Source of the DNA: Oscarella lobularis
Taxonomy: Eukaryota; Porifera; Homoscleromorpha; Homosclerophorida; Oscarellidae
Assembly: GCF_947507565.1 (NCBI RefSeq)
Contig: NC_089187.1
Location: forward strand, 806,001 to 870,000
Reading direction: 5' to 3'
Length of the DNA: 64,000 nucleotides
Position 1 is the stretch's first letter; the number at the start of each line of letters is the position of its first letter. Under the pieces are notes generated by a model. The model saw only the letters and a list, made by a program, of their open reading frames with translations, was not told the DNA's origin and did not search any database. The translations under genes and the position numbers were made by a program. Positions 10,568 to 22,001 of this stretch are shown one piece after another.

Positions 10568-12989
10568 ATGACAGCGTTGGCCTTGCTCTTTCTCTTTCTT
10601 TGCAACGCACCCGCCGTTTTCCTAGCCAATCCCGGATTTAGAACAGAAATAACGCAAATAGGACTAGACTATGGTAAGTCTAGTGCCGTTGCAAAGCCAA
10701 AAACGATGAAAACGTCATGTCTTAGTCCGCCAAGTTGGAGTCCCAATTCTCGTGGGTCAACTCAAAAGCATTTCTATCCCAGACCAAAAAGGATCAGCGG
10801 ACGCACCTGTAATAGGTGGCATAGACTACTCTTTCACAAAGTGAGAAGAGCAAAAACAGAAACCGAAACCGAAAGCTGTAGCCTACGTTACAGGCAGCGG
10901 CTTTCCGTTTCAGCCTTTTGATTTTTTTCACTTTGTCGTTTCTCTTTCAGCATAAGACTAACGGAATTTTCGATCGCTTCATCTGCTTTGAAAACGGTCG
11001 CTGGCACAGGAATCGAAATTTCCCTGGCTGGCGTTTCCATCGCAGCGTCGGCGAATTGGCATTATAGCAGTGATATCACGGCTGGCAAGAAAAATCCAAA
11101 CTCTGAGACCTATTATTGAAAACCGCTTTTAGGATTCACGTCGCTGATAGCGGAAGTGCAGATGTATCTGCGAGTGATGTCAGTTTAGCGGCGGTTGTTA
11201 GCCTTGGTGCGTACTTTTAAAGTGAAAGGACACTTCGACCATTTGCAAATGGTATCTTGTCTTATCAAGGTGTTGACGGCAGTGGTCACCCAACGATAAC
11301 GGACAAAAGCTGCAGTTTTGTCATTGGGAGCTTGAATGTTCACTTTCATGGTGGAGCTAGGTATGAAATTCAAAAATTAGAGAAGGCCTTTTGAAATCAG
11401 TTTTTTTGCTTGTTTCAGCTGGCTTTACAACCTGTTTGCTGACAATATAGCAGATAGCCTCAAAAGCAGTATGGAAAAATCGGTAGATAATCTTCATTAC
11501 CTTCTGTTAGATTAGATCCATAAAAAGGTATTTAAAAAATAGGTTTGCAGTGCTGCGACGAATGCCATTAACACCGAGGCAAACAAATCTTTGTCAACTC
11601 TGCCACGTTAGTACTGTGTCTTCGCGTTTGCGTGCACACAAATCTCGATTCCTAACCGAACTTTTTTTCAGTTTTGCAGAAAGTTTCTTCTGATGCAGAA
11701 ATTAATTTAGCGCTGGCACAATCGCCAATTTTTAATTCTACGTTTATGCAGACGCTCCATAAGGTACACTATACATGTATGACGTTCATATAAAACACTA
11801 AAATTAATTAATTATTCTAGTGCGATTTTATTTACACACCTGATCCAAGTGAACCTCCTTTTCAACCGCCGTCTCTTCCTCCTGCAAATGCAGTAGCGTC
11901 CTTCTCAATGCTCTCTGTTTGGATAACGGACTACGTAGCGAATACGGCTGGCTTCGTGTATCAGAAAGCGGGACTTTTGCAGATCAACGTCACTCAGAGC
12001 ACGGTATAGTATTCCACTGTATCACACTAGCGCTTTTTCTTATTCCTAAAGCCTAGATTCCAAACAGCCCATTCATTTCTCTTAATACAAGCTCTATCAA
12101 GGGCTTCGCTCCCGGGGTAACCTATGTTTCATCATGCATCAGAACATGGTCCATGCCGCGTTTTCTCTTCTAGCTTTACAGCAAGTACCCCAACAAAGCT
12201 CTTCAAGTTCTTGTTAATGCCACGTCAGCTCCGTATGTTAACATAACGTCGTCCCGCATAAACTTTACCGCGCCCGGAGAGACGGTATTTTACGTTCTGG
12301 TAGACAACGTAACGAAAGTCGAGGCATTCACACTTGGAGTTGTACGAAATCGCTTTTTGCTTGTTCTTCGTTAGTTGAGTCAATCGTATTTTAATTAAGG
12401 TCATGCATGCTACAGTCTTCGCAGCTCTTACAAAGAACGGCACCCAGGAGATAGTCACAGCCAATGCTACTTACCTCAAGTGCTATACGAAAATATCTGT
12501 TTGGTCATTTATATAAACCTGATTTCCTAGGTCAGACATTAGTCTAGTTTCTACTAAAGTTGGAGACGTCAAGGTACGTATCAATATACGTGATTCAGCA
12601 GAAAATAACTAAACTATTAATGGTTTCTTAGGCTGATGGTTTTGAAAATCTAATTAATCTTATGTGTCACATGGTGCTTATTCCTAAACTTAATAGTAAG
12701 TGTTGGCCTATTAGTTGATTAAATTTATACGGTCACATACAGAGTACGGCGCCACTGGTTTTGCTGTACCTGTTGTTGATGGAGTATCGTTTGTCAATCC
12801 AGTTTTGATGCAGGGACCAGTAAGTTGGAGGACATTTTAATAAGAGAAAATATTAATTTGCTGCTACTTAAGGGATACGTTCAAATTGCTACTAACGTCT
12901 CCTATACTCCCTCAATGTCTCAGACAGAGAAACAGTATCGTTACATTCGTCTGGACGAATCAAAAGAGAATGAAAATGACTTTGTGTAA
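10568..12989 (+). CDS. BPI/LBP family lipid-binding protein
   Basis: This is a secreted protein of the bactericidal/permeability-increasing and LPS-binding protein family, which binds bacterial lipids outside the cell. The gene has about 14 short exons. The signal peptide (MTALALLFLFLCNAPAVFLA) is followed directly by NPGFRTEITQIGLDY, the family's N-terminal mark. Later exons give GKPTITC-like HPTITDKSCSF with a conserved cysteine, WLYNLF, and the linker-region ITDYVANTAGFVYQKAG. The C-terminal barrel carries NPVLMQGPGYVQIATNVSY. One junction is unclear. The exon ending near 11067 and the exon starting near 11134 both match the family, but no GT or GC donor joins them without a one-base slip. 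That could be a frameshift, a sequence error or an unusual splice. The other junctions I checked keep frame. Confidence 0.85.
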
Positions 12990-13665
12990 ACCGGAAGGTT
13001 TGATATGTTGCGTGTGCTTGCACGTTCTTGTTGTTGTCGTCTTGTTTTTGGATTTTCTAGTTTTGCATGAATTAGTCAGTTTTCGATCGATGGGTTACGA
13101 GGCAATCAGTTTATTTCCCAGTTCCTAGATTTTTCAGTCGATACGTCTGGATCACGTACTGAAGATGAGGGTCTGGACTCGAAAGGAATCAAGGCACAAG
13201 ACAAGGCAGTGATTCACCTCATATTACATGGCGCCCGCTTCGGCGCGAAACATGTCAAGGGTGCGTGCTTTATCCCTATCACGTGGTCTCTCGTATTCGA
13301 CGATATGAACGCTTTTCGTTCTTCTACTCGTGAGACGATGAACGCATCCTTCATTTTATCCTCCCTCCTTTGCTTTGCGTTCAGATCACGCGCGATGCAT
13401 CTCATCCCACGCCTCCTTTCACGGTGCCGCACCTAAAACGCCTTGGTCTCGACTCTGGAATATGGACTTCGTACTACAAGGACAAAGAAGATGAATAACA
13501 CTAACTGTTGGATTGACTGCTAGGTTGGAAAGCGTCTAGATTATCTAACCTAATTAATCAGTGTCACGCGTTTCTACAGCAACTGATTTCAGTTTATTGA
13601 CTCCCGTCCATAACTGATCAGTACGCGGTCCTGAATTTCGAGTCAACGACGGACGCTTCGACGTC
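12990..13665. other. intergenic with a short peptidase-flank relic
   Basis: No gene is supported. About 70 bases at 13240-13310 (GGCGCGAAACATGTCAAGG to TCGTATTCGACGAT) resemble the start of the M20 peptidase exon 1 and its 5' flank (1370-1440, 4200-4265). This is a third, minimal copy of that region. Confidence 0.55.
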
Positions 13666-16600
13666 ATGAACGGCATTTCGAACTACTGTCTTGTACTCAA
13701 CTTCACATTGGTTTTTGTGACCCTTACAGTTCTCGCCACTGGCAATTCTGACGTTCACTTTGGTGAGTTTCCCTAATGCTGCTGCATTGGAAAGTTCTGT
13801 ATTGACTTATTATGTCTGCCAGTGGTACTCCAAGACGAATTAAAGCCGTTCGTCGCTAAGGAGCAACTTTCTCTTCTACTGGGCGGGGCCGAAAGAGTCC
13901 TATATGCGTCGACACTAAATAGTCGGTCCGCAGCGTCGAATAAGCGCATTTCCTATAGTTGTGCGTGTAGATTGTGACATTGTGTGCAACGTTCCTGTTG
14001 TCCACTTGACTGACACTTGTTTGTCGACTTCTGACTTCCGCATTCCTACAGTAACGGTTCCCATAAACTCTACGAAAAGGAAGGCTGGTCGCTGTGCGAG
14101 AGAAATTGGCCTTGGGCATTCGGCTGAAGGGCAGATGAAAGTTGTAGCTCTCGCTACAAGTCGCTTTCAGTGGCATCGGATTCTTTTGCATACAGATGAG
14201 GAGCGAAGTACGTCTCTCATTTGCATATAATTAATTACTTAATTAATTATGGTACTTCATTCGTTGTCTTCACGTTGATTTTCTGTTTTAGGTTTTGAAA
14301 TGCTTCGCCTTCTTGGAGAGAAGATGGGACTTACTATTCTCAGCTCTGTTTCATTCAGTGACGAAGTAGCAATCAACATTTCGGTGGATGCAGTTGTCGT
14401 TCACTGTGGCACACGCATCTGTTATCTTCGCTTTATTAAAGTAAACTTTGAAAAAGTTTCATCTAAACTGACATGAATAACTATTGGTTGCACTCTAGAT
14501 GCTAAAATTGTGGCAGGAAAAAGAGACAATACAAAACATCGCGTGGCTTGTAACCGAAGATACTGCGTGGGAGGTTAGGAGCTTGCTTATAAGTCTACAA
14601 GCAGTTGCTATAATTATACATAGATTGAATCAAAGCCAACGTTTTGGAAAGATATATTTGTGACGTCGAATTCCGTTGACGTAGAGTTGCTGGGGATAGA
14701 GAGGGTTCTACCCGCTGGAACGCAAATTAAATCGCTGGAGGAGATTTTGAAGTGCAATTTATTTTCTCACTGTCTATCGGCAAATAAACGAGCACAGGTC
14801 TCTATGTTTTGCCATCTTCTTATCATCGTCACTATTTATTACTACAGGCAAATTTGATGTCCGTTTATGATGCCATTCTTGTGCTAGAGTCTACTGTTGA
14901 TAGAGACTTTGATGAAAAGGTAGGAAATCAGTATCACTCCGTAAAGACGGTCAAGCGTTCTCTAAAGCTTGATTTGATTTTCGGAGCATCTGAACCAGTA
15001 GTTTTTGAATCATCAGGAAAGGCCAGGGTCTATTCTTCTTACAACATATTGCGTCTTAGTGGATCAGGGAAAGTGCGTATGCATGTTTTGTTATCATGCA
15101 TAGAAAGGGTCTCGAGGACATTTGTGCAGGTGGCTTACGTAAACGGCTATGATCTGATGGTCTCGGCGCCTTATTTTGACGAGGATCTTAGCCGTTCTTC
15201 TCAGAGCAGACGTCGAAGGGCCTTGTCACTTCCTCAGGAATGTCCTAAGATTGACTATCCGTATCACTTCAATGTGACTTCAGTAGAAGTACGATCTGTT
15301 TGTAATGTCGTTTGATAGTCGATTTGAATCTTCCTATACAGGAACGTCCCTTTCTTTTCAAAAACGCTACTGGCTCATATAACGGACTGATTGTTGACCT
15401 AATGAATGAATTGCAGAAGCGCATGCAATTTACCTACACGATTATTCCAGCGCGTGGCAATAAGTATGGAAACATAATCAGTAGCGAAAATGGAACTGTC
15501 ACTGCTACAGGAATGATGGCTCAGCTTCTTGATTGTGTAAGACAGACTGATAAAGTGACTCTTTTATGACTCTTCTGAACAGGAAGCTGATCTGGCAGTT
15601 GGACCTCTTTTCGTAACCAGTGAACGGGAAAAGTATATTTCGTTTGCTGACACTTGCTGGATGGATGCCAGTTTAACTTTGTATGGCTATAAAAGAACCG
15701 TGGATGAAAAGGACGTTTTAGCTTTTCTACGGCCTTTTTCTGCGGAACTGTGGGTAACGCTCTTAGTAACGCTACTTGGATATCCCATTATTCTCTCAAT
15801 ATTTCGTCTGCTGAATGTGAAAAATCGGCGTGAGTAAACAAGTGTTAGCATTTCTACTCGTGACCAACCTTTTCTGTAGGATCTCCCAAATCCTTTCTTA
15901 AGTTGTATTTGGAAAGCGTGTGGCAGGTCTACGGCACGATGACTCAACAGGGTATGGAAACGGGTAATGAAGAAATTATTGATGTACCTATCGCTGAGGC
16001 GCAGCACAGAATAAGAAACACCATGTCTTCACGTCTTCTCTTTGGCGGTTGGTTCTTTTTCACTATGGTTGTCGTGGCCATGTATACGGCCAATTTAGCG
16101 TCGTTTTTCGTAGCCGACACTATTCCAACAGGAATTCAAAGTGTCGACGAGCTTGCCGATCAAACGAATGTTCAGTACGGCACAGTGGTTGACTCGGCAG
16201 CTGAACGATTTTTTCGCACTTCAAGTATAGACAGGTACAGGAGAATGGACGACTACATGAAGAAGACAAAAGGCGTTATGGTGTCGAGCTCTGAAGAGGG
16301 ATATGAACGCGTTCGTAACAGTAGCGGTGGCTATGTCTTCATCTGGGGCGACCTGTCACTCGAATACGCGGTGAGCACAAGTCCTCAGTGCAACACTAGG
16401 CTCATTGGGCGAAATTTTGATAAAAGTGGCTACGGTATTGGAATGCGCCGGGGACAGCCATATAAGAGAAATTTCACGCTGACACTACTGGAATTGAAAG
16501 ATGATGGATCTGTCAACACGTTACGCGATCGATGGATAACTAAAGCGGGAGTGTGTCTGCCTAACGAACAAACAGGTGAAGATTTGGGAAGACCCCAACC

Positions 16601-16793
16601 CCTAAAGCTGCGGGCTTTTTTGGGCGTGTTTATAATTCTATTTGTTGCTGTTGTCTTGGCAGCAATTTCGTGGTATTGTGTCTCTTGTTGTTCTTTTGAT
16701 GGTGATGAAAATCGTAAAAATATTGATAACGGTAATGGTGATGATAATGATAATGGTGATGATTTTGATAATATTGATGATTATCTTAATTAA
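13666..16793 (+). CDS. ionotropic glutamate receptor subunit
   Basis: This is a plasma-membrane ligand-gated cation channel subunit. Exons are small, with GT-AG introns. The start at 13666 gives a signal peptide. The amino-terminal domain spans roughly 13960-15290. S1 follows (LIVDLMNELQKRMQF, then GPLFVTSEREKYISF with the ligand-carboxylate arginine), then M1 (LWVTLLVTLLGYPIILSIF), the pore loop with TMTQQG, and M3 with MYTANLASFF, the signature motif. S2 ends in GYGIGMRRG. M4 lies near 16611-16680, then a D/N-rich tail ending at 16793. The S2 acidic ligand residue is displaced (FIWGDLSLEY), so the ligand is uncertain. The exon near 13823-13957 needs a very short intron to keep frame, so the N-terminal model is the weak part. 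Confidence 0.9.
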
Positions 16794-17018
16794 GATGCAG
16801 TAAACAGTAGGGATCTTATTATATTTTTGCTTCTCGTTGTCGCTGAGTTGAGTTGAGTGTTTTGGTAACATGTCTAGATTTTGCTCACGTTTGTACTAAA
16901 GTTATTTTATTTGAATTTCAGTTTACGGTCATAATCTAGACACCAAGAGATTGCGCATGCTCATTTCCAGGTTCTCTTCGGCGTTTTTGGGATTTTCTGC
17001 GGGCCTTTAGCTCGAGTC
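16794..17018. other. short intergenic region upstream of the first ROCO gene
   Basis: The last ~90 bases before the ATG (GCGCATGCTCATTTCC to CTCGAGTCATGG) are shared with the second ROCO gene (21936-22004), so they are probably a duplicated promoter/5' UTR. Confidence 0.5.
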
Positions 17019-20000
17019 ATGGAGCCGAGTAACAGCACAGAAGAAATTTTGGAAGACTCTTGTATCATCGACGCTATTCACCGAGGCGACCTGAGAGAAG
17101 TGGAGCGAATTCTTGCCACTGGCGAAGCGTCATCGAACGCAAAACTTCGAGAAAATCTCTATGAGGATGAACGTGAATCCGATGATGACTGCGTACGACA
17201 AGATACGAGCCCTTTCTGTGCCGTTTCAGTGGGTCACGTGAGTTTGCATTTTAAGATCCCACTCACGTAGCCACAACTGGCGACAGACTGCAATTGGCTG
17301 CATTGATAGTCACCTTTTGCTTTTAGGGTTACTACAGCATTTTGCATTTAGCTGTGTATAAGAATGATATGGAAATTGTCAAATGCTTGCTTGATCATAA
17401 GGCTGATCCCAATTCTCGGCCTAACAATTGTTTTATTGTTCGATCCGAACTGATTCGAAGCGGTTTTGATTTTGATCGCTTGCACGTATGGAATATATTG
17501 TTTATCAGCACTTTTAATTAATTTTCATGACTTTAGGTCAATTTGACTCCTTTGATGATTGCCGCTATTCATTGTGGTGTAGACATGGCAGTGTGGTTGC
17601 TTCAGAAAGGAGCATCTGTAAATCTCAGAGACGCAGTATGAAGCTGTTCAGTGAAATTGTTCTTTTGTCTAATCTCTAGTTTTGTAGCATGACAGAGATG
17701 CTCTTTGTTGGGCTTGCGTTAGCGGAAACGTAGACTTAGTAGAATTCTTTGGTGTTAGATTTGGTATCAGATGCCTTAAAATTTCATATGTGACGGTAAT
17801 GAAGTGGGGGTGTTTTTCTTTGATAACTTCTCGAAGTGGTTTCAATTCAGGACGTGTACACATTAGCATTTTTTGCTTGCTTTGGTGGCAAAGCAGTTTT
17901 TGAAACTCTTCTGCGCTCTGTTGACAAGAAAGACTATTTTAATGATTTCCTTGCTCGAAAGAATTTGGTATTTTAGACAGGAGCGTATTCTCAAATTATT
18001 TAGGGTGCTGTTTGTTTAGGAAAACGTCTCTCTTTTACACATTGCCTGCTGGGCTGGACACTTAGATCTTCTAACTTCTTTTGCGGCAAATTTTCCAACC
18101 GATCTTTATTTGCAAGACAAGGTGTCTTTCTGCACGTTCCAGCGACGAGTATTTTTTCTATAGTTTTCATAACAGTCGAAACGGTCGTTGCTTCATTACG
18201 CGTCCATGTCCAGACGAAAAAGCAGTACTGCTATCATGGCATATTTGCTGGAGGAGAAGGGATTCGCTGACAAAGTCAATGCATGCGATAAGGTCTGCTT
18301 TGTCTTTTTCGCTATAAAACTGGACTTAACAGCGTCTACGTTCAACAGGAAGGAAGTTCGCCTCTTGCTCTCGCCTACGAATGTTCTAATGCAAATTCTG
18401 TGCGACTTCTTAAACGCTGGGGTGCAAAATGTCTTAATGCCGTATGAGGAGCTCTACTACGTACTGTGGATACTTCAACAGCTCTTTCTTTTAGAAAGGG
18501 TATAGCGATATTGAATTAGCTGTCATTGGCAACAATTTAGAATTACTTCGAGAGCTGGCCTCCGCGAATCCTGGCATTGATGTTAGCAACTTCATTTAAA
18601 TAATTATTAGTATGTTCTAGCTAGGTAGTTATTTTTCAGAAGTCGCTGTTGCTACATTTGGCTGCTGAAAACAGTCAAAAGCATTTGCCAAGAGATACAA
18701 CAGCTGTGCTGAAGTTTCTCGTTGAGACCGTTAATGTGAACATTGATGAAACGAACGAGGTCTAATGAACTCAATATTTGCACTGTAGGTCACAGTTTCG
18801 TTTTCGTAGAAGGATGAGACGGCATTACATGTGGCGTGCCAGAATTCTGTCTGGATTTTGCCCGTAAAGTATCTAATTGAAGCTGCTGCAAGCCTTGAAG
18901 TTCGAGATAAGGTAAGATTATTTCTTTTTTTCTCGTATCAATGCATTGTAATATAATATGAGCTTTTTTCTGCAGGATGGATGTACGCCTTTTTTGTTAG
19001 TTTGTAGTAGAGAATTTCCTGCAGAATGCGTAATTAGGTGTCTGTTTGAAGCGAAAGCGGATATAAATGCCAAAGATGATGTATGTGCAGTAGTGGGCAG
19101 CCGTTTTGTTTTCAGGTTATTGCAAATGTTTAGAGAGGCAAAAACGCGCTTCATTTGCAAGCTGTAACTTGTGACATTGCGACTCTAAAGCTACTGGTAA
19201 CTCTTGGAGTGGATCCGTCAGTTCACGACGACGTAAGTTTTCAGCCTGCTTTTTGTGTGCAATTTGCGTATTCACTTGAGATTTAGACAGGACGAGCACC
19301 GTTTCAAAGTACTCATGGCGAAAAAAGAGTTTTCTTGCAAGAGAAATACGTAAAACCTATTACATGTATGAAACGACGTGAGCAAAGAATTTTGCATTAG
19401 ATCCATTCGCGATTTTCTTCATTGCTATCGGATGAAAAGGTCAAGCCCGGCGGTGTCAAGTTATGCCTAGTTGGAAACGCGAAGGTCGGCAAAACAACCC
19501 TTCTTAATGCGCTTCAGCGAATAGGGATCAAGCCAGTGGCCGAGGCAGACAGAACGGCAGGCGTTGACGTTTACAGCGTCCTCATCCCGGTCGCCGAGGG
19601 GACCTCAGAGGGCATGTTAGCGTGGGATTTCGCCGGCCAGGAAGAGTTCCACGGCGCTCACGCAATTTTTTTCAATCCGACGTTGACGATTTTTCTCTTG
19701 GTTTTGGACGTGAGAAAAGGAGAGGCTCTAATGGAACAGGAGGCGAGGTTTTGGCTGGCATTTTTGAAAGTCGTTTGCCGGAGAGTGGGCGGAGAGGTAA
19801 TGAAGCCCGAAGTCATAATTATCGGCAACAAACGAGTTGAACAAAAAACCGACGATTGGACGCCTTCTTTTCAACTGAAAAGAATCCACAACACAATGAG
19901 AATAGAGTTTGAAGCGACGTTTAATCTTGACCATTGTCTTGAAATCGACTGCAATGAGGAGTGGTCGTTCTCTGTAAACAAACTAAGGCAGATTCTTAAA

Positions 20001-21544
20001 GATCTAAAGCGAAAATGCATAGAGGTAAGTATGACCGTAGACGAGAGCAAAGAAAAGTGCAGATGCTGCATTTTATTTATTACCCAGAAGCTATAGGCAT
20101 AGAGGAGTACCATAATGAGGGAGATTCTTTTAGAGGGCTCGAGAAGTACCGAGAGTGTGTGAACTGGTTCGTGAGGCCGTCGTCGAGCAGATGCGTTCAA
20201 AATCGCCAGATTATCGACTTGTTTCCTCGTCGGCTTTTCGGGAAAAAATATCCAGTGCAATCGAAGTAGAAGTCTCGAGAGAGTCATTCAATCTAATTGT
20301 ACAATACTTAGATTCAATTGGAGAGGTGCAATTAAATTGAATTATCAAATAGTTTAATAATCAGGTTACGCCCGTCTATTTAGATAATTGATCTCAAGTA
20401 TCGAATCTGCATTTCAAGCGGTTGGCTTTGCTCCAACATCATTGGCCCGCTTTTGGCTCCAAGTTGGTTTCCCGTGTCCGTTCAACGCAATTCGGATGGA
20501 AAAACGACGAAAAACGACATTGCATCGGCTCTGCGCAGCTTCGCCTACGAGCAAAAGAAGAAAAAATCCCAAGCTCAATCTATTGACATTACTGCAGACG
20601 ATGCGATCGAAGTGCTTCTCTTCCTCGAGCTCTGCTTCTTAGTTTACGGAGAAACTGACGTGTATCAAATACCGGCGTTGTCTGAGAAACTCGCGCCAAT
20701 TCGCGGTTGGCAGTCGAAGCCCGAAATGTCCGTTTATCGCGGTAGTAGATTCCGATGTTCCGATCCCACTGACATCATTCCTCCCGGTGTATTCGCCGTT
20801 CTCCAGTGCAGATGCTCGGCGGCTGAAGACACCTGTTACGATCGGTATGAAATATGGAAAGGAGGCATCTATCTGGTCAAAGCGCGCAATAGTCATGTGG
20901 TCGAATGTTTGGTATGCCTTCGAAAAGGCGACTCTGCCATCGACGTTATCGTGCGCTGCGACGATCAAAGCGTTCGTCTGGGAGGAGAGCTTCTGAGCGA
21001 TGTCCAACAAATGATGGTTGAAGTGAGAGACAAACGATGCCCCGGTCTTCCTATGGATTGGTTTTTTCTAGACAGCAATGAAATAGGAAAAAAATGTTTA
21101 CTTACCGAGTCGCCGGAAAGTGTTTATACGTCTAAGAGCGTGGAGGGGAAGAAGCTAGATGACGTCGTTTATGCTTTAGCTCCGAGCACAGATTATTCAA
21201 AAGTCAGTCAACTTACGTTTCATTGCGAGCCATTGGCGCCTTCAGAGGCCTTGCCTCCTGTAGCTTTTCCTTCCGATGGGTGCGAAGTGACTGATGGCGT
21301 TATTAGAGCTGCTGCAGCGGCTGGATCATCTCGTTGGGAAGACATTGCTATAGAGCTTGTTGACGTCGAGGATTTTTCTCAACTCCAAGGTTCGAACAAG
21401 GTGAAATTAATACGGGCGATTAGCATTTGGAAACTCAAGTTGGAGAAAGTGCCTCAAGTAAGGCATCTGTTGAGCATATTTAAGTGTGGGGGCGTGTCAC
21501 GAAGAGCAATAGTGTCCAACTTTCAAGAACGCTTGCAGTTCTAG
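17019..21544 (+). CDS. ankyrin-Roc-COR-Death protein, copy 1
   Basis: This is a predicted cytosolic ROCO GTPase with a cell-death adaptor tail, resembling DAPK1 without the kinase. About 15 exons join with GT-AG introns. The acidic N-terminus (17019-17240) is followed by about 10 ankyrin repeats (17328-19300; for example ILHLAVYKNDMEIVKCLL and DETALHVACQ). Roc spans 19420-20020, with P-loop GNAKVGKTT and switch WDFAGQEEFHG. COR spans about 20140-21270, and the Death domain 21290-21540 (SSRWEDIAIELVD). A TAG at 19399 lies in a short intron (GTAAAACC to TTGCATTAG), so the frame continues from EKY into IHSRFSS. The G4 site reads GNKRVEQ, without the usual aspartate. It has a close tandem copy at 22002. 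Confidence 0.88.
21262..21538 (+). repeat. block identical to 26269-26545
   Basis: By eye these 277 bases, covering the end of COR and the whole Death domain, are identical in the two ROCO copies, whereas ankyrin exons differ every 10-15 bases. It looks like recent gene conversion or selection on the Death domain at DNA level. Confidence 0.75.
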
Positions 21545-22001
21545 TTGAAAACTGGCGAGCTTTGCATGCTGCTCAACGCACGTAGAGTCAATCTGCCAAA
21601 TGCATTGAAATAGCGTGTTTTTCTCCAAACGTTGCTAATGCACTGATCCCCTCTTAAGTTTAGGTTATAAGAAATTATTTAGTCTAGTCTACCTGCATGG
21701 AGTTTCTTGTATCGACCACTAAAAAAATTAGTGCTAGTTCTACTCATAGTCTTTGCATGTCCAGATTTTGCTCACGTGGTTGTATTAAAAATTATTCTTA
21801 GAAGATCTGAGTCTTCCTCTGTGTGTACCTCTTACTCTGGAGCAGGCGCGTAACCCAGGTCATATTCGATTTTGTAAATCTGTAACGTATTTCATTTGAA
21901 TTTTAGTTTATTGTCTCTTAATTTAATTAGGAGATCGCGCATGCTCATTCCTCACTTTACCAGTTTCTCTTCGGCGTTTCTGCGGGCCTTTAGCTTGAGT
22001 C
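21545..22001. other. intergenic between ROCO copies, with an NHL-exon fragment
   Basis: About 27 bases near 21584-21611 (CGTAGAGTCAATCTGCCAAA onward) match the NHL-exon region of the NHL-BTB genes (40450, 45880). The same piece follows ROCO copy 2 near 26627. The remainder is the duplicated upstream region of copy 2. Confidence 0.6.

Noticed and set aside
19388-19402. TAG between ankyrin and Roc parts of ROCO copy 1 as a disabling stop
   Set aside because: A short GT-AG intron conserved in copy 2 removes it, and the frame then continues.
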